A stretch of DNA of 64,000 nucleotides from Chloroflexota bacterium (lineage in GTDB: Bacteria > Chloroflexota > Anaerolineae > Aggregatilineales > Phototrophicaceae). The stretch covers positions 1-64,000 of the forward strand of contig WTGN01000045.1 in assembly GCA_011523545.1 (NCBI GenBank). Direction: 5' to 3'. The translations under genes were made by a program, and so were the position numbers. Within the stretch, counting starts at the first letter, position 1. Every line of letters begins with the position of its first letter. Shown here one piece after another: positions 1-8,830 of the stretch. Under the pieces are notes generated by a model. It was given only the letters and a program-made list of their open reading frames with translations. It ran no database searches and was not told the origin of the DNA.

Positions 1-1
1 G

Positions 2-583
2 GATGGGGTTGAGGGGGGTGAACCCGACGAACCGCCTCTCTACGGCTTCGTCATGCCGGAGAAGAGCATCGGGCGTATGAAAGCCTTCCAGGGCAATTTC
101 GGCATGCACCTGCGCGCTTATGCCTACATCCGCGTTTACGGCGACAGCGGCATCCGCGATGTGACGCGCTACGCCGTGCTCAACGCCAATTATCTGCGCG
201 CCAAACTGATGCAGACCTACACTGTGCCATACCCGCGTTATTGCGGGCATGAATTCGTGCTCGAAGGCCATTTTGAGGACGCCGACGATGTGCACGCGCT
301 CGACATCTCGAAGCGGCTGATGGATTACGGCTTTCATCCGCCGACCAACTACTTCCCATTGATCGTGCCGGAGGCGCTGCTGATTGAGCCGACCGAGACC
401 GAGGCCAAAGCCGACCTGGACGCGTTCATTGAGGCGATGGAGGCGATCGCGGTTGAAGCAAGGAGGGAGCCGGAGCTGCTGCGAAATGCGCCGCACACCG
501 CGCCCGTCAAGCGGCTCGATGAGGTGCGGGCGGCCAAGGAGCTGGTGCTCTGCTGCGCGCCGGCGCGGCCAGCGGGCGGGTGA
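2..583 (+). CDS. gcvPB: Glycine dehydrogenase (decarboxylating) subunit 2, C-terminal part
   Basis: This is the 3' end of the gene for the beta subunit of the split P-protein of the glycine cleavage system, a PLP enzyme that decarboxylates glycine and passes the aminomethyl group to the H-protein lipoyl arm. The frame is open through the left window edge, so the N-terminal part and the PLP lysine lie outside. Visible family signatures are KSIGRMKAF, GNFGMHLRAYAYIR, HEFV and the stretch DYGFHPPTNYFPLIVPEA followed by IEPTETE. The gene ends with a short Ala/Arg-rich tail. The GcvT partner is encoded about 8 kb away on the other strand, fused to GlyA (8904-12269). The family call is firm; only the start is unknown. 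Confidence 0.93.
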   Translation, partial: DGVEGGEPDEPPLYGFVMPEKSIGRMKAFQGNFGMHLRAYAYIRVYGDSGIRDVTRYAVLNANYLRAKLMQTYTVPYPRYCGHEFVLEGHFEDADDVHALDISKRLMDYGFHPPTNYFPLIVPEALLIEPTETEAKADLDAFIEAMEAIAVEARREPELLRNAPHTAPVKRLDEVRAAKELVLCCAPARPAGG

Positions 584-608
584 TTGGCCTAGTAGGCGCG
601 GCCCGCGA

Positions 609-682
609 TTGCAGGGGCGACATATCGTGTTGTGCGCCGACACAGTGGCAATATCGGTCGGCCTGATCGATCGCCCCTGCAA
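609..682. repeat. Palindromic GGGGCGA repeat, copy A
   Basis: The element has perfect 12-base terminal inverted repeats, TTGCAGGGGCGA at 609-620 and TCGCCCCTGCAA at 671-682, around a partly self-complementary centre. It fills most of the gcvPB-AEC gap. It belongs to the same short repeat family as copies near 3937, 7408, 10192 and 10726. No protein is encoded, so it is a MITE or REP-like element. Confidence 0.75.
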
Positions 683-736
683 CTATTGATGACTTGATGA
701 ATCATATTAGCTTGACTTCCTGAATCGGAAGGTCGT

Positions 737-1669
737 ATGAGCGCGGCTCTTGAGCTGCTCAATATTTTTGTTGACAACATGATCCCGGTGCTGGCGATCG
801 CGGCGGTCGGTGTGGCATTGCGGCGCCGCTTCCACATAGAGCCGGCGGCCATCTCTCGCATGATGTTCTATGTGTTTTCGCCGGCGCTGGCATTTTATGC
901 TGTGTTCACCCAGGACATCAGCGGCGCTGAGTTCCTGCGCATGTATCTGGGCACGCTCACGCTCCTGGCCCTGATCGCCCTGATTTCATACGCCGTCCTG
1001 CGCCCGCAGAACATCAGACCGAGCGAGCGGGCCGCGGCTCTGGTCGGCAGTTTCGTCTTCAACGGCGCGAATTTCGGGCTGTCCATCGTCAGTTTCGCCT
1101 TTGGCGCCGAAGCGCTCAGCTACGCCGTCATCGTTTATGTGGCGGGCTCGACGGTGGCCTGGACCGTCGGCGTCTACGTCTCCTCAAAAGGCGCGCTGTC
1201 CATGCGGGCGGCGCTGCGGAATGTATTGGCCACGCCGGTGATATACGCGCTGGCGCTGGCATTCGCATTGAAGGCGCTCGGCGTCGACGAATTGCCGCAG
1301 GCGCTTGGCCGCACGTCACGACTGCTGGCTGACGCGGCGATACCGCTGATGCTGGTGCTGCTGGGCTTGCAGCTGGGGCGTTTCGCAAAGCCGGCGCGCT
1401 GGCGGCTGGTCGCCTTGGGCACGGTGCTGCGGCTGCTGTTGGCGCCGCTGTTAGCGGTCATTGTCGCGCCCCTGTTCGAGTTTACAGGGCCGGCTCGCTT
1501 CGCCTTTATAGTGCAGGCGGGCATGCCGACGGCGGTATTGACGCTGGTGCTGGCGCATCAATTTGACACCGATCGCGACCTTACGCTCAGCTTCATCGTG
1601 ACTTCAACGCTGATCAGCCCGTTGACGCTGACAGTTCTGATTTACCTGCTGCAGAATGGCATCATCTAA
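737..1669 (+). CDS. AEC-family (auxin efflux carrier-like) permease
   Basis: A 310-residue integral membrane protein of the AEC/bile-acid-arsenite-riboflavin permease fold, with about ten hydrophobic segments over its whole length. The halves are separated near residues 145-165. The first helix (FVDNMIPVLAIAAVGVALRR) and the final SFIVTSTLISPLTLTVLIYLL are typical of bacterial AEC members, which export or import organic anions such as malate; the substrate here cannot be told. The ATG at 737 follows GGAAGG at proper distance. It stands alone between a repeat-filled gap and the RCK gene. Length matches the family. Confidence 0.85.
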   Translation: MSAALELLNIFVDNMIPVLAIAAVGVALRRRFHIEPAAISRMMFYVFSPALAFYAVFTQDISGAEFLRMYLGTLTLLALIALISYAVLRPQNIRPSERAAALVGSFVFNGANFGLSIVSFAFGAEALSYAVIVYVAGSTVAWTVGVYVSSKGALSMRAALRNVLATPVIYALALAFALKALGVDELPQALGRTSRLLADAAIPLMLVLLGLQLGRFAKPARWRLVALGTVLRLLLAPLLAVIVAPLFEFTGPARFAFIVQAGMPTAVLTLVLAHQFDTDRDLTLSFIVTSTLISPLTLTVLIYLLQNGII

Positions 1670-1697
1670 AGCGACAGCCACAAAATCCGCAAGTCAC

Positions 1698-1726
1698 TTT
1701 GCAAAGGAGTGACGCCTTTTTATAAT
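1698..1726 (+). promoter_or_regulatory. Sigma-70-type promoter of the RCK gene
   Basis: TTTGCA at 1698-1703, a 17-base spacer and a perfect TATAAT at 1721-1726. Transcription would start near 1733, which argues against the TTG at 1729 as translation start of the next gene and favours the GTG at 1756. Confidence 0.55.
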
Positions 1727-1755
1727 CTTTGCATGGCAAGCGCAGGGCGGGGCAG

Positions 1756-2850
1756 GTGACAAGCAATCGGCTGGTTGAGGCAATTTCGCCGCGGAGGCGC
1801 CGGCGAAGTTGGCAGGTGCTGCGCGTCGGCTGGCATGATACGCGGGCGCTGATTCATGAATTCCGCAAGCCGCTGGCGGTGTTTTTCCTGGCGATTTTCG
1901 CCGGCGGCCTGGTCTATATGTATCTCAACAATACATATTCGGACAATGAAGCGCTGAAGCTGGTTGATATGCCCTATTTCATGCTGGCGCTCATGGTCCT
2001 GGAATCGCCCATCAGCGTGCCTGATGAGCCCTACCTGGTGCTGTTCTGGTATGCGCTGCCGCTGCTGGCGGTTTATGTGCTGGGGCGTGGCGCGGCCGAT
2101 TTTCTGCGTTTGTTTATTGACCGAGAGCAGCGGCGAGGCGCTTGGGAGGTGGCGGTGGCATCGACATTTAAGCGGCATATCATCGTGATCGGCATCGGCC
2201 ACACCGGCATGCGCATCGTGCGCGAGCTGCGTCAGATGGGTTTCGAAGTGGTGGCGGTGGATAAATCGATCAGCAAGAGCGCGCACGAGAGCCTTCACGG
2301 CTTGGATGTGCCCTTGATCAGCGGGGACGCGCGTGATGTGCATGTCCTGGAGACGGCGCGGCTTGATCACGCGGCGGCCGCGATCGTTTGTACCTCAGAC
2401 GACTATGTGAACCTTGAAGTCACCATGCGCTTGCGCGACATGAACATGAGCGCGCGCCTGGTCACGCGCATGTGGGATCGACGCCTGGCCCGCCAGATCG
2501 AAAACTTCCTCAATGTGGAAGTGTTGAGCGCTTCCGATTTGGCGGCGCCCGCGTTCGCTGGGGCGGCGGTCGGCGCGGAGATCACGCAGAATCTGCACAT
2601 TGCCGGTATGGAATACAGCATGATTCGTCTAGTGGTGCGCCGCGGCTCGTTCATGGACGGCAAGTCAGTCGCTGATATTCAGGACCGCGAGGGCGTCGAT
2701 ATCGTGCTGCTGCACCGGCAGGACAACGGCTCGCCCGATGTGCATCCGCGCGGGGATATCATCGTGCGCGGCGGGGACACCATCGTGCTCTTTTCGCATC
2801 ATGACCTCATCACTGAAATCATCGGACGCAATGAATCGGGGCGCGATTAG
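1756..2850 (+). CDS. Two-TM RCK (TrkA-N) protein without a canonical K+ filter
   Basis: Two N-terminal membrane segments (around FRKPLAVFFLAIFAGGLVY and YLVLFWYALPLLAVYVLG) precede a cytoplasmic RCK domain with the Rossmann nucleotide motif IIVIGIGHTGMRIV, the acidic residue in VVAVDKS and GDARD, and a C-terminal TrkA-C-like domain (IIVRGGDTIVLF). The layout is that of Kch/MthK potassium channels or NAD-gated relatives. The loop between the helices lacks the expected TVGYG filter and reads DMPYFMLALMVLESPISVPD, so ion selectivity is doubtful. A TTG at 1729 is in frame, but the TATAAT just before it favours the GTG at 1756. The RCK call is firm; channel activity is open. Confidence 0.8.
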   Translation: MTSNRLVEAISPRRRRRSWQVLRVGWHDTRALIHEFRKPLAVFFLAIFAGGLVYMYLNNTYSDNEALKLVDMPYFMLALMVLESPISVPDEPYLVLFWYALPLLAVYVLGRGAADFLRLFIDREQRRGAWEVAVASTFKRHIIVIGIGHTGMRIVRELRQMGFEVVAVDKSISKSAHESLHGLDVPLISGDARDVHVLETARLDHAAAAIVCTSDDYVNLEVTMRLRDMNMSARLVTRMWDRRLARQIENFLNVEVLSASDLAAPAFAGAAVGAEITQNLHIAGMEYSMIRLVVRRGSFMDGKSVADIQDREGVDIVLLHRQDNGSPDVHPRGDIIVRGGDTIVLFSHHDLITEIIGRNESGRD

Positions 2851-2911
2851 CTCGCTGCCGCTATAAGCTGTCGCCGAGATAGGGATTATGACAAGTTAAG
2901 GAGAAGCGCGT

Positions 2912-3913
2912 ATGGAGTATCGAGTCTTGGGTCGGTCCGGCGTCAAGGTGGCGCCGCTCGCGCTGGGCACCGGCAACTTTGCCGACCCCACAACTGAAGA
3001 CGAAGCTGGCCGCATCATAAACCGCGCTGTTGACGGCGGCATCAATCTAATCGATACCAGCAATTCGTACAGCGACGGCGAGAGCGAGCGCTTCGTTGGC
3101 CGGGCTTTGGCCAAAAGCAAGCGCCGGCACGAAGTATTCCTGGCGACCAAAGCCTTCTATAGAGTCGGATCTGGCCCGAACGATGAAGACTTGTCGCGCC
3201 TCCATCTCATGCGCGCTTGTGAAGACTCCTTGCGGCGATTGAAAACGGACTGCATCGACCTGTATCAGATGCATCGGCCGTCGCCGGCGATCCCGCTGGA
3301 TGAGACCTTGAGCGCGCTTACCGATTTGCAGCGCCAGGGCAAGGTGCGTTATATCGGCAGTTCGGTGCATCCGGCCTGGAAGATCATGGAAGCCATCATG
3401 GTCAGCGAGTTGAAGGGTTATGCCCGCGTCGTCTGCGAGCAGCCGCCCTACAATCTTCTCGATCGGCGGATTGAAAACGAAGTTGTGCCGATGTGCCAGG
3501 CGCACGGGCTGGGTTTGATCACATGGTCGCCCTTGGCGCAGGGCGTCCTGGCTGGGCGTTATGCCAATGCGCGTGATCTGCCCGCCGATTCGCGCGGCGC
3601 CCTGCGCGGGGGGATTTATTCCGAGCGCATCACCCAGCCCGGCATCGAGATCGGAGCGCGTGTGGTCGCCCTTGCCCATGAGCATGGCATCGCCCCGGCC
3701 CAGCTGGCGACGCTATGGGTGAAGGACCAGCCGGGCATCACCGCCCCCATCATTGGCCCGCGCACGCTCGAACAGCTTGAGCATCTGCTGCCCGTTCTGG
3801 ATATGACACTCAGTGAGGACTTGGCCGACGCCTGCGACAATTTGGTTCCGCCCGGGAGCGCGGTCGCGAGCTTCCACAATAGCGCCGACTGGATGAAGCA
3901 GCGGCTAATCTGA
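2912..3913 (+). CDS. Aldo/keto reductase
   Basis: A 333-residue NADP(H)-dependent oxidoreductase of the AKR TIM-barrel family, closest in layout to the YghZ/Kv-beta type. It starts [20 protein letters not shown]. The catalytic tetrad is visible: Asp in [15 protein letters not shown] with the Tyr shortly after it, Lys in FLATKAF, and His in [15 protein letters not shown]. The NADP-binding end contains [15 protein letters not shown]. An AAGGAG sits 9 bases before the ATG. It appears monocistronic, being followed by a palindromic repeat. The substrate is not predictable from sequence. Confidence 0.92.
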   Translation: MEYRVLGRSGVKVAPLALGTGNFADPTTEDEAGRIINRAVDGGINLIDTSNSYSDGESERFVGRALAKSKRRHEVFLATKAFYRVGSGPNDEDLSRLHLMRACEDSLRRLKTDCIDLYQMHRPSPAIPLDETLSALTDLQRQGKVRYIGSSVHPAWKIMEAIMVSELKGYARVVCEQPPYNLLDRRIENEVVPMCQAHGLGLITWSPLAQGVLAGRYANARDLPADSRGALRGGIYSERITQPGIEIGARVVALAHEHGIAPAQLATLWVKDQPGITAPIIGPRTLEQLEHLLPVLDMTLSEDLADACDNLVPPGSAVASFHNSADWMKQRLI

Positions 3914-3936
3914 GCAGCTGGGAATCCGGAATTTGT

Positions 3937-4030
3937 CGGGGCGAGGGACGGTCAGTGTCTACGCGACTCTTGTCTCGCCCTTCGTCGCTACGGGATGCGA
4001 TGTCGGGCGAGCCACCGTCTCGCCCCTACG
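3937..4030. repeat. Palindromic GGGGCGA repeat, copy B
   Basis: The left arm CGGGGCGAG at 3937-3945 faces GTCTCGCCCCTACG at 4017-4030, with internal matching arms (TCTCGCCC and GGGCGAGCCACCG). It is a longer, rearranged relative of the 72-base copies. It fills the space between the convergent aldo/keto reductase and sulfatase genes and could act as a bidirectional transcript end. Confidence 0.7.
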
Positions 4031-4053
4031 GCGCCTTAGAATTGTGTCCTTGC

Positions 4054-5556
4054 TTACTGATCATATTCCAAAGCCAGTTGGAAAAGGCGCTTCATTCGCT
4101 GATTGCGCATGGTTGACGCTTCAAAATGCCGGGCAAGGCGCTGCTTCATATCGGCGATGAGCTCAGCGTACTGGCGCTCATGAACCAGATTGCTCATTTC
4201 GAAGGGGTCGGTCTCCAGGTCGTAGAGCTCGTTCATGTCATGAATCGAGAAGACATATTTGTAGCGGTCTTGCAGGATCATACGCATCGGAAACAGGTAG
4301 CTGTGCCCCATGTGCTCGCAGATCAACTCGTCAGACCAGTCGGCATCGGCGGGGCTTTGGCAGAGCGGCAGCACGCTGCGGCTGTGCATGTGCTCGGGCA
4401 CGGCGACGCCGGCCGCGTCCAGCATCGTGGCGGTGGCGTCCATGTTGGAGACTAGCTGGTCCGTCCGTCCGCCGGCGTCGATTGCAGCGGGCCAGCGAAT
4501 CGCCATCGGCACGCGCGCGACTTCCTCAATAAATGTCGAGGACTTATCCCATAAGCCGCCGTGGCTGGCCACCGCGTCGCCATGATCGGCCAGCCAGATC
4601 ACAATTGTGTCCTCGGTCAGCGACAGCTCATCCAGCGTATCAAGCACATTGCCAATCGCGGCGTCAGTCTGATGCCCTTGCGCGTAACAGCGGGCGAGGA
4701 TCTCTTGCCAGGTCGACCATTCCGGGAAGGATTGCGCGCTTCGGTGGGAGATATCCCGGTGATAGCGATGGCGGAAGGGACGGCCGCTCAAGTCGTCGCG
4801 GAAGCTCGGATACTCCGGGATATCGCACGGGTCGACCAGGTCGGCGTATTCGGCTGAGGGATAATACGGCTGGTGCGGCCCCCAGAGGCTGACGACCAGG
4901 CTGAAAGGCTGATCGGCCTGGGCAAACTCGCGCAATTTTTCGCAGGCGAGGTGGGCGACGAATTGCTCTTCGTGCGCTTCCGGCGGGCCGGCGAGGATGC
5001 CTGAGCCATTCATGAACTTCCAGGGCGACGGATCATGCAGGACGATCTCCTGCCCCCGCCACTCCGGATAATTGATGTTGTACTCGATTTGCGCGCGCGC
5101 GTCGCCGAAGCCGCGTTCATCGGCGTAGCGCTTGTATTCATCGGACATGTAGATTTTGCCGTAATCGGGCAGGCTCCAGCCCTCGATGCCATAGTCGATG
5201 GGCAGGCGCTGGCGGCCGCAGTGCCACTTGCCGACGTAGCCGTTGCGATAGCCGGCCTGCGACAGGTAATGGCTGTAGAGCTGCTGGCCCGAATCGAGGT
5301 CTGCCTGGTTGCCGAAGAATTCCGCTTCCGTGTTCATGATGATGCCGTGTGAACTGGGATAGACGCCGGTCATCATGCTGCTGCGCGCCGGCGAGCAGAG
5401 CGGGCAGACGGAATAGGCGCGGTCGAAGCGAATGCCTTCGGCAGCGAATCGCTCGAAGTTTTCCCATTTGTATTCGTATTCGCCTTCGCGATCATGCCCG
5501 TAGAAGGCCTGATGATCGGTGATGATGAAGACGATGTTTGGCTTTGAATTAGCCAT
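4054..5556 (-). CDS. Sulfatase (alkaline phosphatase superfamily)
   Basis: A 500-residue type I sulfatase. The formylglycine-forming motif CSPARSS begins at Cys54, and metal ligands are expected in IVFIITDHQ (Asp14) and WLADHGDAVASHGG. The enzyme would hydrolyse sulfate esters after Cys54 is converted to formylglycine. No signal peptide is seen, so it may act in the cytoplasm on imported substrates. It is the last gene of a minus-strand operon behind a CUT1 sugar transporter, which points to a sulfated saccharide. The ATG at 5556 lies 9 bases after AAAGGA; a TTG six bases upstream is the alternative. No sulfatase-maturing enzyme is encoded nearby. Confidence 0.9.
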   Translation of the reverse strand: MANSKPNIVFIITDHQAFYGHDREGEYEYKWENFERFAAEGIRFDRAYSVCPLCSPARSSMMTGVYPSSHGIIMNTEAEFFGNQADLDSGQQLYSHYLSQAGYRNGYVGKWHCGRQRLPIDYGIEGWSLPDYGKIYMSDEYKRYADERGFGDARAQIEYNINYPEWRGQEIVLHDPSPWKFMNGSGILAGPPEAHEEQFVAHLACEKLREFAQADQPFSLVVSLWGPHQPYYPSAEYADLVDPCDIPEYPSFRDDLSGRPFRHRYHRDISHRSAQSFPEWSTWQEILARCYAQGHQTDAAIGNVLDTLDELSLTEDTIVIWLADHGDAVASHGGLWDKSSTFIEEVARVPMAIRWPAAIDAGGRTDQLVSNMDATATMLDAAGVAVPEHMHSRSVLPLCQSPADADWSDELICEHMGHSYLFPMRMILQDRYKYVFSIHDMNELYDLETDPFEMSNLVHERQYAELIADMKQRLARHFEASTMRNQRMKRLFQLALEYDQ

Positions 5557-5598
5557 GCTCAAAGGTCCTTTTCCAGAAGTGAATGCAAATGTGCTGTC

Positions 5599-6441
5599 TC
5601 ATTTTAGCGAGCCTACGGTGATGCCTTCGATGAGATTGCGCTGAAACATGATGTAAACGATGATGACCGGCACGGCCGTAATGTTGATGCCGGCGAAGGA
5701 CAGGGCGAAATCGGTGAAGTATTCGTCCTGGAAGGCGGTCAAGCCGAGCGGCAGGGTGCGCTTGCTGTCTTCATTGATGAGCAGCAAAGCCTGGAAGAAT
5801 TCATTCCAGGTGCCCATGAAGACGAATATGCCCAACGCCATCAGCGATGGCCTGGAGAGCGGCAGCAGGATGCGCAGGTAAAACTGGAAGCGGCTGCAGC
5901 CGTCCAGGAAGGCCGAGTCTTCCAGTTCTTGCGGGAAGCCCTGGAAGAAGGCGCGCAGCATCAGAATGGCGAAGGGCAGGCTGCCGGCCACGTAAACCAG
6001 GATCAAGCCAAAGCGGCTGTTGGCCAGGTTCAGTTCATACATCAGCGAGAGCAGCGGGCCGAGCTTGGCGGAAAGCGGAAAAGCCATGCCGAAAAGGAAG
6101 ATGAAAAATAACAGTTGATTGCCGCGAAAGCGCATCTTGGCGAAGGAATAAGCAGCCAGCGAGCTCAATATCAGCACCAGTCCAACGCTCGTCACGGTGA
6201 TGAAGATGCTGTTGAAGAAATAGGCGTCAAAGCTGGCGCCGAACCAGGCGTCGATGTAATTTTGAAAGCGCCATTCCTGGGGCAGGGCGAGGGCGTTCGC
6301 GCGGATTTCCTTGTTGGACTTGAGCGCGCTGGCGAAGACCCAGATGATGGGCACCAGGGTGATGACGGTCGCCAGCGTCAGCAGCAGGTAGAACGGCGCG
6401 CCCTGCAGCCGCCGCTGCGCGCTTCCGCTCAGGAACTCCAT
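5599..6441 (-). CDS. Carbohydrate ABC transporter permease, MalG-like (CUT1)
   Basis: The second inner-membrane permease of a CUT1 sugar importer, about 280 residues with six hydrophobic segments. The EAA loop that contacts the ATPase is visible as ELEDSAFLDGCSRFQFYLRI followed by LPLSRPSL. The N-terminal TLATVITLVPIIWVFASALK is typical of MalG. The ATG at 6441 follows GGGAG by 8 bases and lies inside the end of the preceding permease gene, so translation is coupled; a GTG at 6450 is possible. No ATPase gene is present in the operon, so a shared MsmK/UgpC-type ATPase encoded elsewhere must be assumed. Confidence 0.9.
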   Translation of the reverse strand: MEFLSGSAQRRLQGAPFYLLLTLATVITLVPIIWVFASALKSNKEIRANALALPQEWRFQNYIDAWFGASFDAYFFNSIFITVTSVGLVLILSSLAAYSFAKMRFRGNQLLFFIFLFGMAFPLSAKLGPLLSLMYELNLANSRFGLILVYVAGSLPFAILMLRAFFQGFPQELEDSAFLDGCSRFQFYLRILLPLSRPSLMALGIFVFMGTWNEFFQALLLINEDSKRTLPLGLTAFQDEYFTDFALSFAGINITAVPVIIVYIMFQRNLIEGITVGSLK

Positions 6442-7346
6442 GAGCGCCACTCCCGGTACTTGATGAATCCGGTCGAGAGAAAGACGACCACGACCGTGTT
6501 GACCGTCGCGGCGGCCGTCGCCCAGCCCATCTCGAAGTTGCCGATCATACGGAAGACGTAGATATCGATGACATCGGAAGAATAGAAGGGGCCGCCACCG
6601 GTCAAAATGTAGATCACGCCGAAGACGCCCATTGCCGTGAATATGCGCAGCGTGATGACGAAGGTGAAAACGTCATAGAGGCAGGGGATGGTGATATGAA
6701 AAAGCTTCTGCCGGAAGTTGGCGCCATCGACGCGCGCCGCGTCGAATATGTCGGTGGAGATATCCTGCAGACCGGCGAGAAAAATGACCATCGAGTAACC
6801 GAAGCTGGCCCAGGTGTAGGCGATGAAGGTGGAATAGAGCGCGATCTTGGGATTGCCCAGCCAGGATTGCGTGAAGGCGCCCAAACCGATCAGTTCCAGG
6901 GTCGGGTTCAGCACGCCGGCGAAGGGATGATAGATCCACTTCCAGACGTAAGCGATCACCACACCTGAGAAGATCGCGGGCAGGAACAGCGCAGCGCGGA
7001 AGAAGACGCGTCCCGTGCGAATCTCGTAAATGAATACGGCGAGAAACAGCCCCATCGACACCGGAATGACCACAGCCAGCCCCAAAAAAATGAAGTTGTG
7101 ACTGAGCGCATTCCAGAAGCGGTCGTCATTGAGGATGAAGTTGTAATGGTTAAAGCCGATGAACTCAGAGGTCGGCGACAACAGATCCCAGCGGAAGAAG
7201 CTCAAAAAGAAGGAGGCCAGCACCGGACCCAGGTTGAAGACCACATAGATGATGACGGCGGGCAAGATGAACAGATAGGGCATCAGGTCGATGCGGAAGC
7301 GAGGGCTTGATTTTACTTTTGCTGGAGCGCTTAACGAGTGCGCCAT
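6429..7346 (-). CDS. Carbohydrate ABC transporter permease, MalF-like (CUT1)
   Basis: The first permease of the sugar importer, 305 residues with six predicted helices. The N-terminal helix is DLMPYLFILPAVIIYVVFNL. The EAA loop region reads DIFDAARVDGANFRQKLFHI with ITIPCLYD next, as in LacF/UgpA-type proteins. Its 3' end overlaps the MalG-like gene by about 13 bases. It is separated from the binding-protein gene by 152 bases of palindromic repeat sequence, which may set different expression levels for the two parts of the operon. The Shine-Dalgarno sequence before the ATG is weak. Confidence 0.9.
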   Translation of the reverse strand: MAHSLSAPAKVKSSPRFRIDLMPYLFILPAVIIYVVFNLGPVLASFFLSFFRWDLLSPTSEFIGFNHYNFILNDDRFWNALSHNFIFLGLAVVIPVSMGLFLAVFIYEIRTGRVFFRAALFLPAIFSGVVIAYVWKWIYHPFAGVLNPTLELIGLGAFTQSWLGNPKIALYSTFIAYTWASFGYSMVIFLAGLQDISTDIFDAARVDGANFRQKLFHITIPCLYDVFTFVITLRIFTAMGVFGVIYILTGGGPFYSSDVIDIYVFRMIGNFEMGWATAAATVNTVVVVFLSTGFIKYREWRSWSS

Positions 7347-7361
7347 GCTAACTGGTCCAAT

Positions 7362-7387
7362 TGGGCGAGCAAATTCTCGCCGCTACA
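7362..7387. repeat. Half copy of the palindromic repeat
   Basis: GGGCGAGCAAATTCTCGCCGCTACAG resembles only the right half of the full repeat (internal GGGCGA arm plus TCGCC-CTACA end). It directly precedes the full copy at 7408, so the operon gap holds about one and a half elements. Probably a decayed or partly deleted copy. Confidence 0.55.
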
Positions 7388-7407
7388 GGCTCGTACTTAT
7401 GTCTATG

Positions 7408-7478
7408 TGTAGGGGCGAGCCGGTGGCTCGCCCGCATAGCCGTTGTTTCAATAGGGCGATAGAAGTCTCGCCCCTACA
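7408..7478. repeat. Palindromic GGGGCGA repeat, copy C
   Basis: The termini are TGTAGGGGCGAG (7408-7419) and CTCGCCCCTACA (7467-7478), perfect 12-base inverted repeats. An internal GAGCCGGTGGCTC palindrome sits next to the left arm. It lies inside the ABC operon between the binding-protein and permease genes. In the transcript it would form a strong hairpin protecting the upstream binding-protein message, as REP elements do in malE-malF; this role is inferred. Confidence 0.75.
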
Positions 7479-7498
7479 AGTCTCGGAAAGGCGTGCGC

Positions 7499-8794
7499 TT
7501 AGTTCTCCGCCAGATACGTGCTGTGCGTCTCCTGCATTTCACTCATGAACTCTTCGGGCGTCAGCATGCCGCCGATCATGCCTTGCACGATTTGGTTCAT
7601 ATCGCCGAAGACCTTGGGCGGCAGGTATGTGACGGGCCAGAAGCCGAGTTTATCAACGTTGGCGGCCGTTTCCGATGCGATCTGGAAGGTCAACGGGTCA
7701 ATGTCATCGGGTACTTCAATGGAGAATGCCGGCAGCACAGAGACTTCGCGCAGCGCTTGCACGGCTGTCTCCTCGGTCGTTAACCAATCTACAACCTTGA
7801 ATGCGGCGTCCACATCGGCGTATTCGGCGATGATCAGCGAGCCGCCGATGCCGCCCAAGGTCTTGATATCGGTGTTGGGATTGACCGCCGGCAAGTAGAA
7901 GAAGCCGATTTCGAAGTCGGGCTCGGCCGCGAACGCGTCGTCGATGAACCAGGGGCCGTTGAGCACCATGACGGTGATCCCCTGATAGAACAGGTCAAGC
8001 GACTGATTGTAGTCAATGCCCAGCGGTTCCGGATTGGCGTAGCCGTTGGCGACCATGCCATAGAAGGCGTCCATTCCATCGAGGCAGTTGTCGCAGTCGG
8101 TCCATGGCTGTGTGCTGCTAAGCACGTCAATGTACTCCGAGCCGGCGCTGCTATACATAAACATGGAGGCCATCAATGCCGAGGGCCAGCCACCGGCGAG
8201 GCCCATGGTATAGCCATAATAACCGGCGTCTTTGACCGCCTCCAGGACATCAATGTATTCCGCCCATTCCGTCGGGACATCCAGCTCCAATTCGGCGAAG
8301 ACGTCTTTGTTGTAGAAGATGCCGACCGATTCCAAATTCTGCGGGATGGCGTATATACGCCCCTCGACCGTGACCTGAGACAGCAGATTTGCCGGGATGC
8401 GCTCGATCAAGCCGGAAGCGCGATAGTACTCGGTCAGATCTCGCACTTGTCCGGTCGAGACCAGGGCCTGCAAGTTGGCGCCGACATCAACGCCGCCGAG
8501 CACGTGCGGGCCGGCTTCGTTTTCCAGTGCGATGCGCACCTTCTGATTGTTCTCGGTGAAGGTGCCGGTCAAGACGTCTTCATAGGTAATCTGCACATCG
8601 TCATGCGCCTCGTTGAAGCGCTCGACCAGGCTATCGTTGTAATCGCCACCGTAACCCAGCGACCAGACGAGGATATCGGTCGCGTCTTGCGCGGCGGCTG
8701 GGGCCATGGCGAATGCGCTCGCGAGCAGCGCGATCAGCACAATCATGGACAGCCGTTGCAGCAGAAGTGAAAGTTTATTTTCGGACATAATCAT
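7499..8794 (-). CDS. Sugar ABC transporter substrate-binding protein
   Basis: An extracellular solute-binding protein of family 1 (MalE/UgpB type), about 430 residues. A signal peptide is clear: a basic start followed by a hydrophobic core with cleavage near AFAMAPAAAQDA. The mature protein begins ILVWSLGYGGDYNDSLVERF, and the type 1 hinge signature is seen in YAIPQNLESVGIFYNKDVF. It delivers substrate to the two permeases encoded downstream. AAGGAG stands 4 bases before the ATG at 8794 and 10 before the ATG at 8788, and either can serve; a more distal in-frame ATG at 8842 lacks a signal. Substrate unknown, probably a sulfated glycoside given the sulfatase. Confidence 0.9.
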   Translation of the reverse strand: MIMSENKLSLLLQRLSMIVLIALLASAFAMAPAAAQDATDILVWSLGYGGDYNDSLVERFNEAHDDVQITYEDVLTGTFTENNQKVRIALENEAGPHVLGGVDVGANLQALVSTGQVRDLTEYYRASGLIERIPANLLSQVTVEGRIYAIPQNLESVGIFYNKDVFAELELDVPTEWAEYIDVLEAVKDAGYYGYTMGLAGGWPSALMASMFMYSSAGSEYIDVLSSTQPWTDCDNCLDGMDAFYGMVANGYANPEPLGIDYNQSLDLFYQGITVMVLNGPWFIDDAFAAEPDFEIGFFYLPAVNPNTDIKTLGGIGGSLIIAEYADVDAAFKVVDWLTTEETAVQALREVSVLPAFSIEVPDDIDPLTFQIASETAANVDKLGFWPVTYLPPKVFGDMNQIVQGMIGGMLTPEEFMSEMQETHSTYLAEN

Positions 8795-8830
8795 GAATCT
8801 CCTTAATTCCTTATTGAACCCGGAGTTAAA

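Noticed and set aside
7291..7548. An 85-codon plus-strand frame across the repeat in the sugar operon
   Set aside because: It is made mostly of repeat sequence and opposite-strand coding ends and has no independent support.
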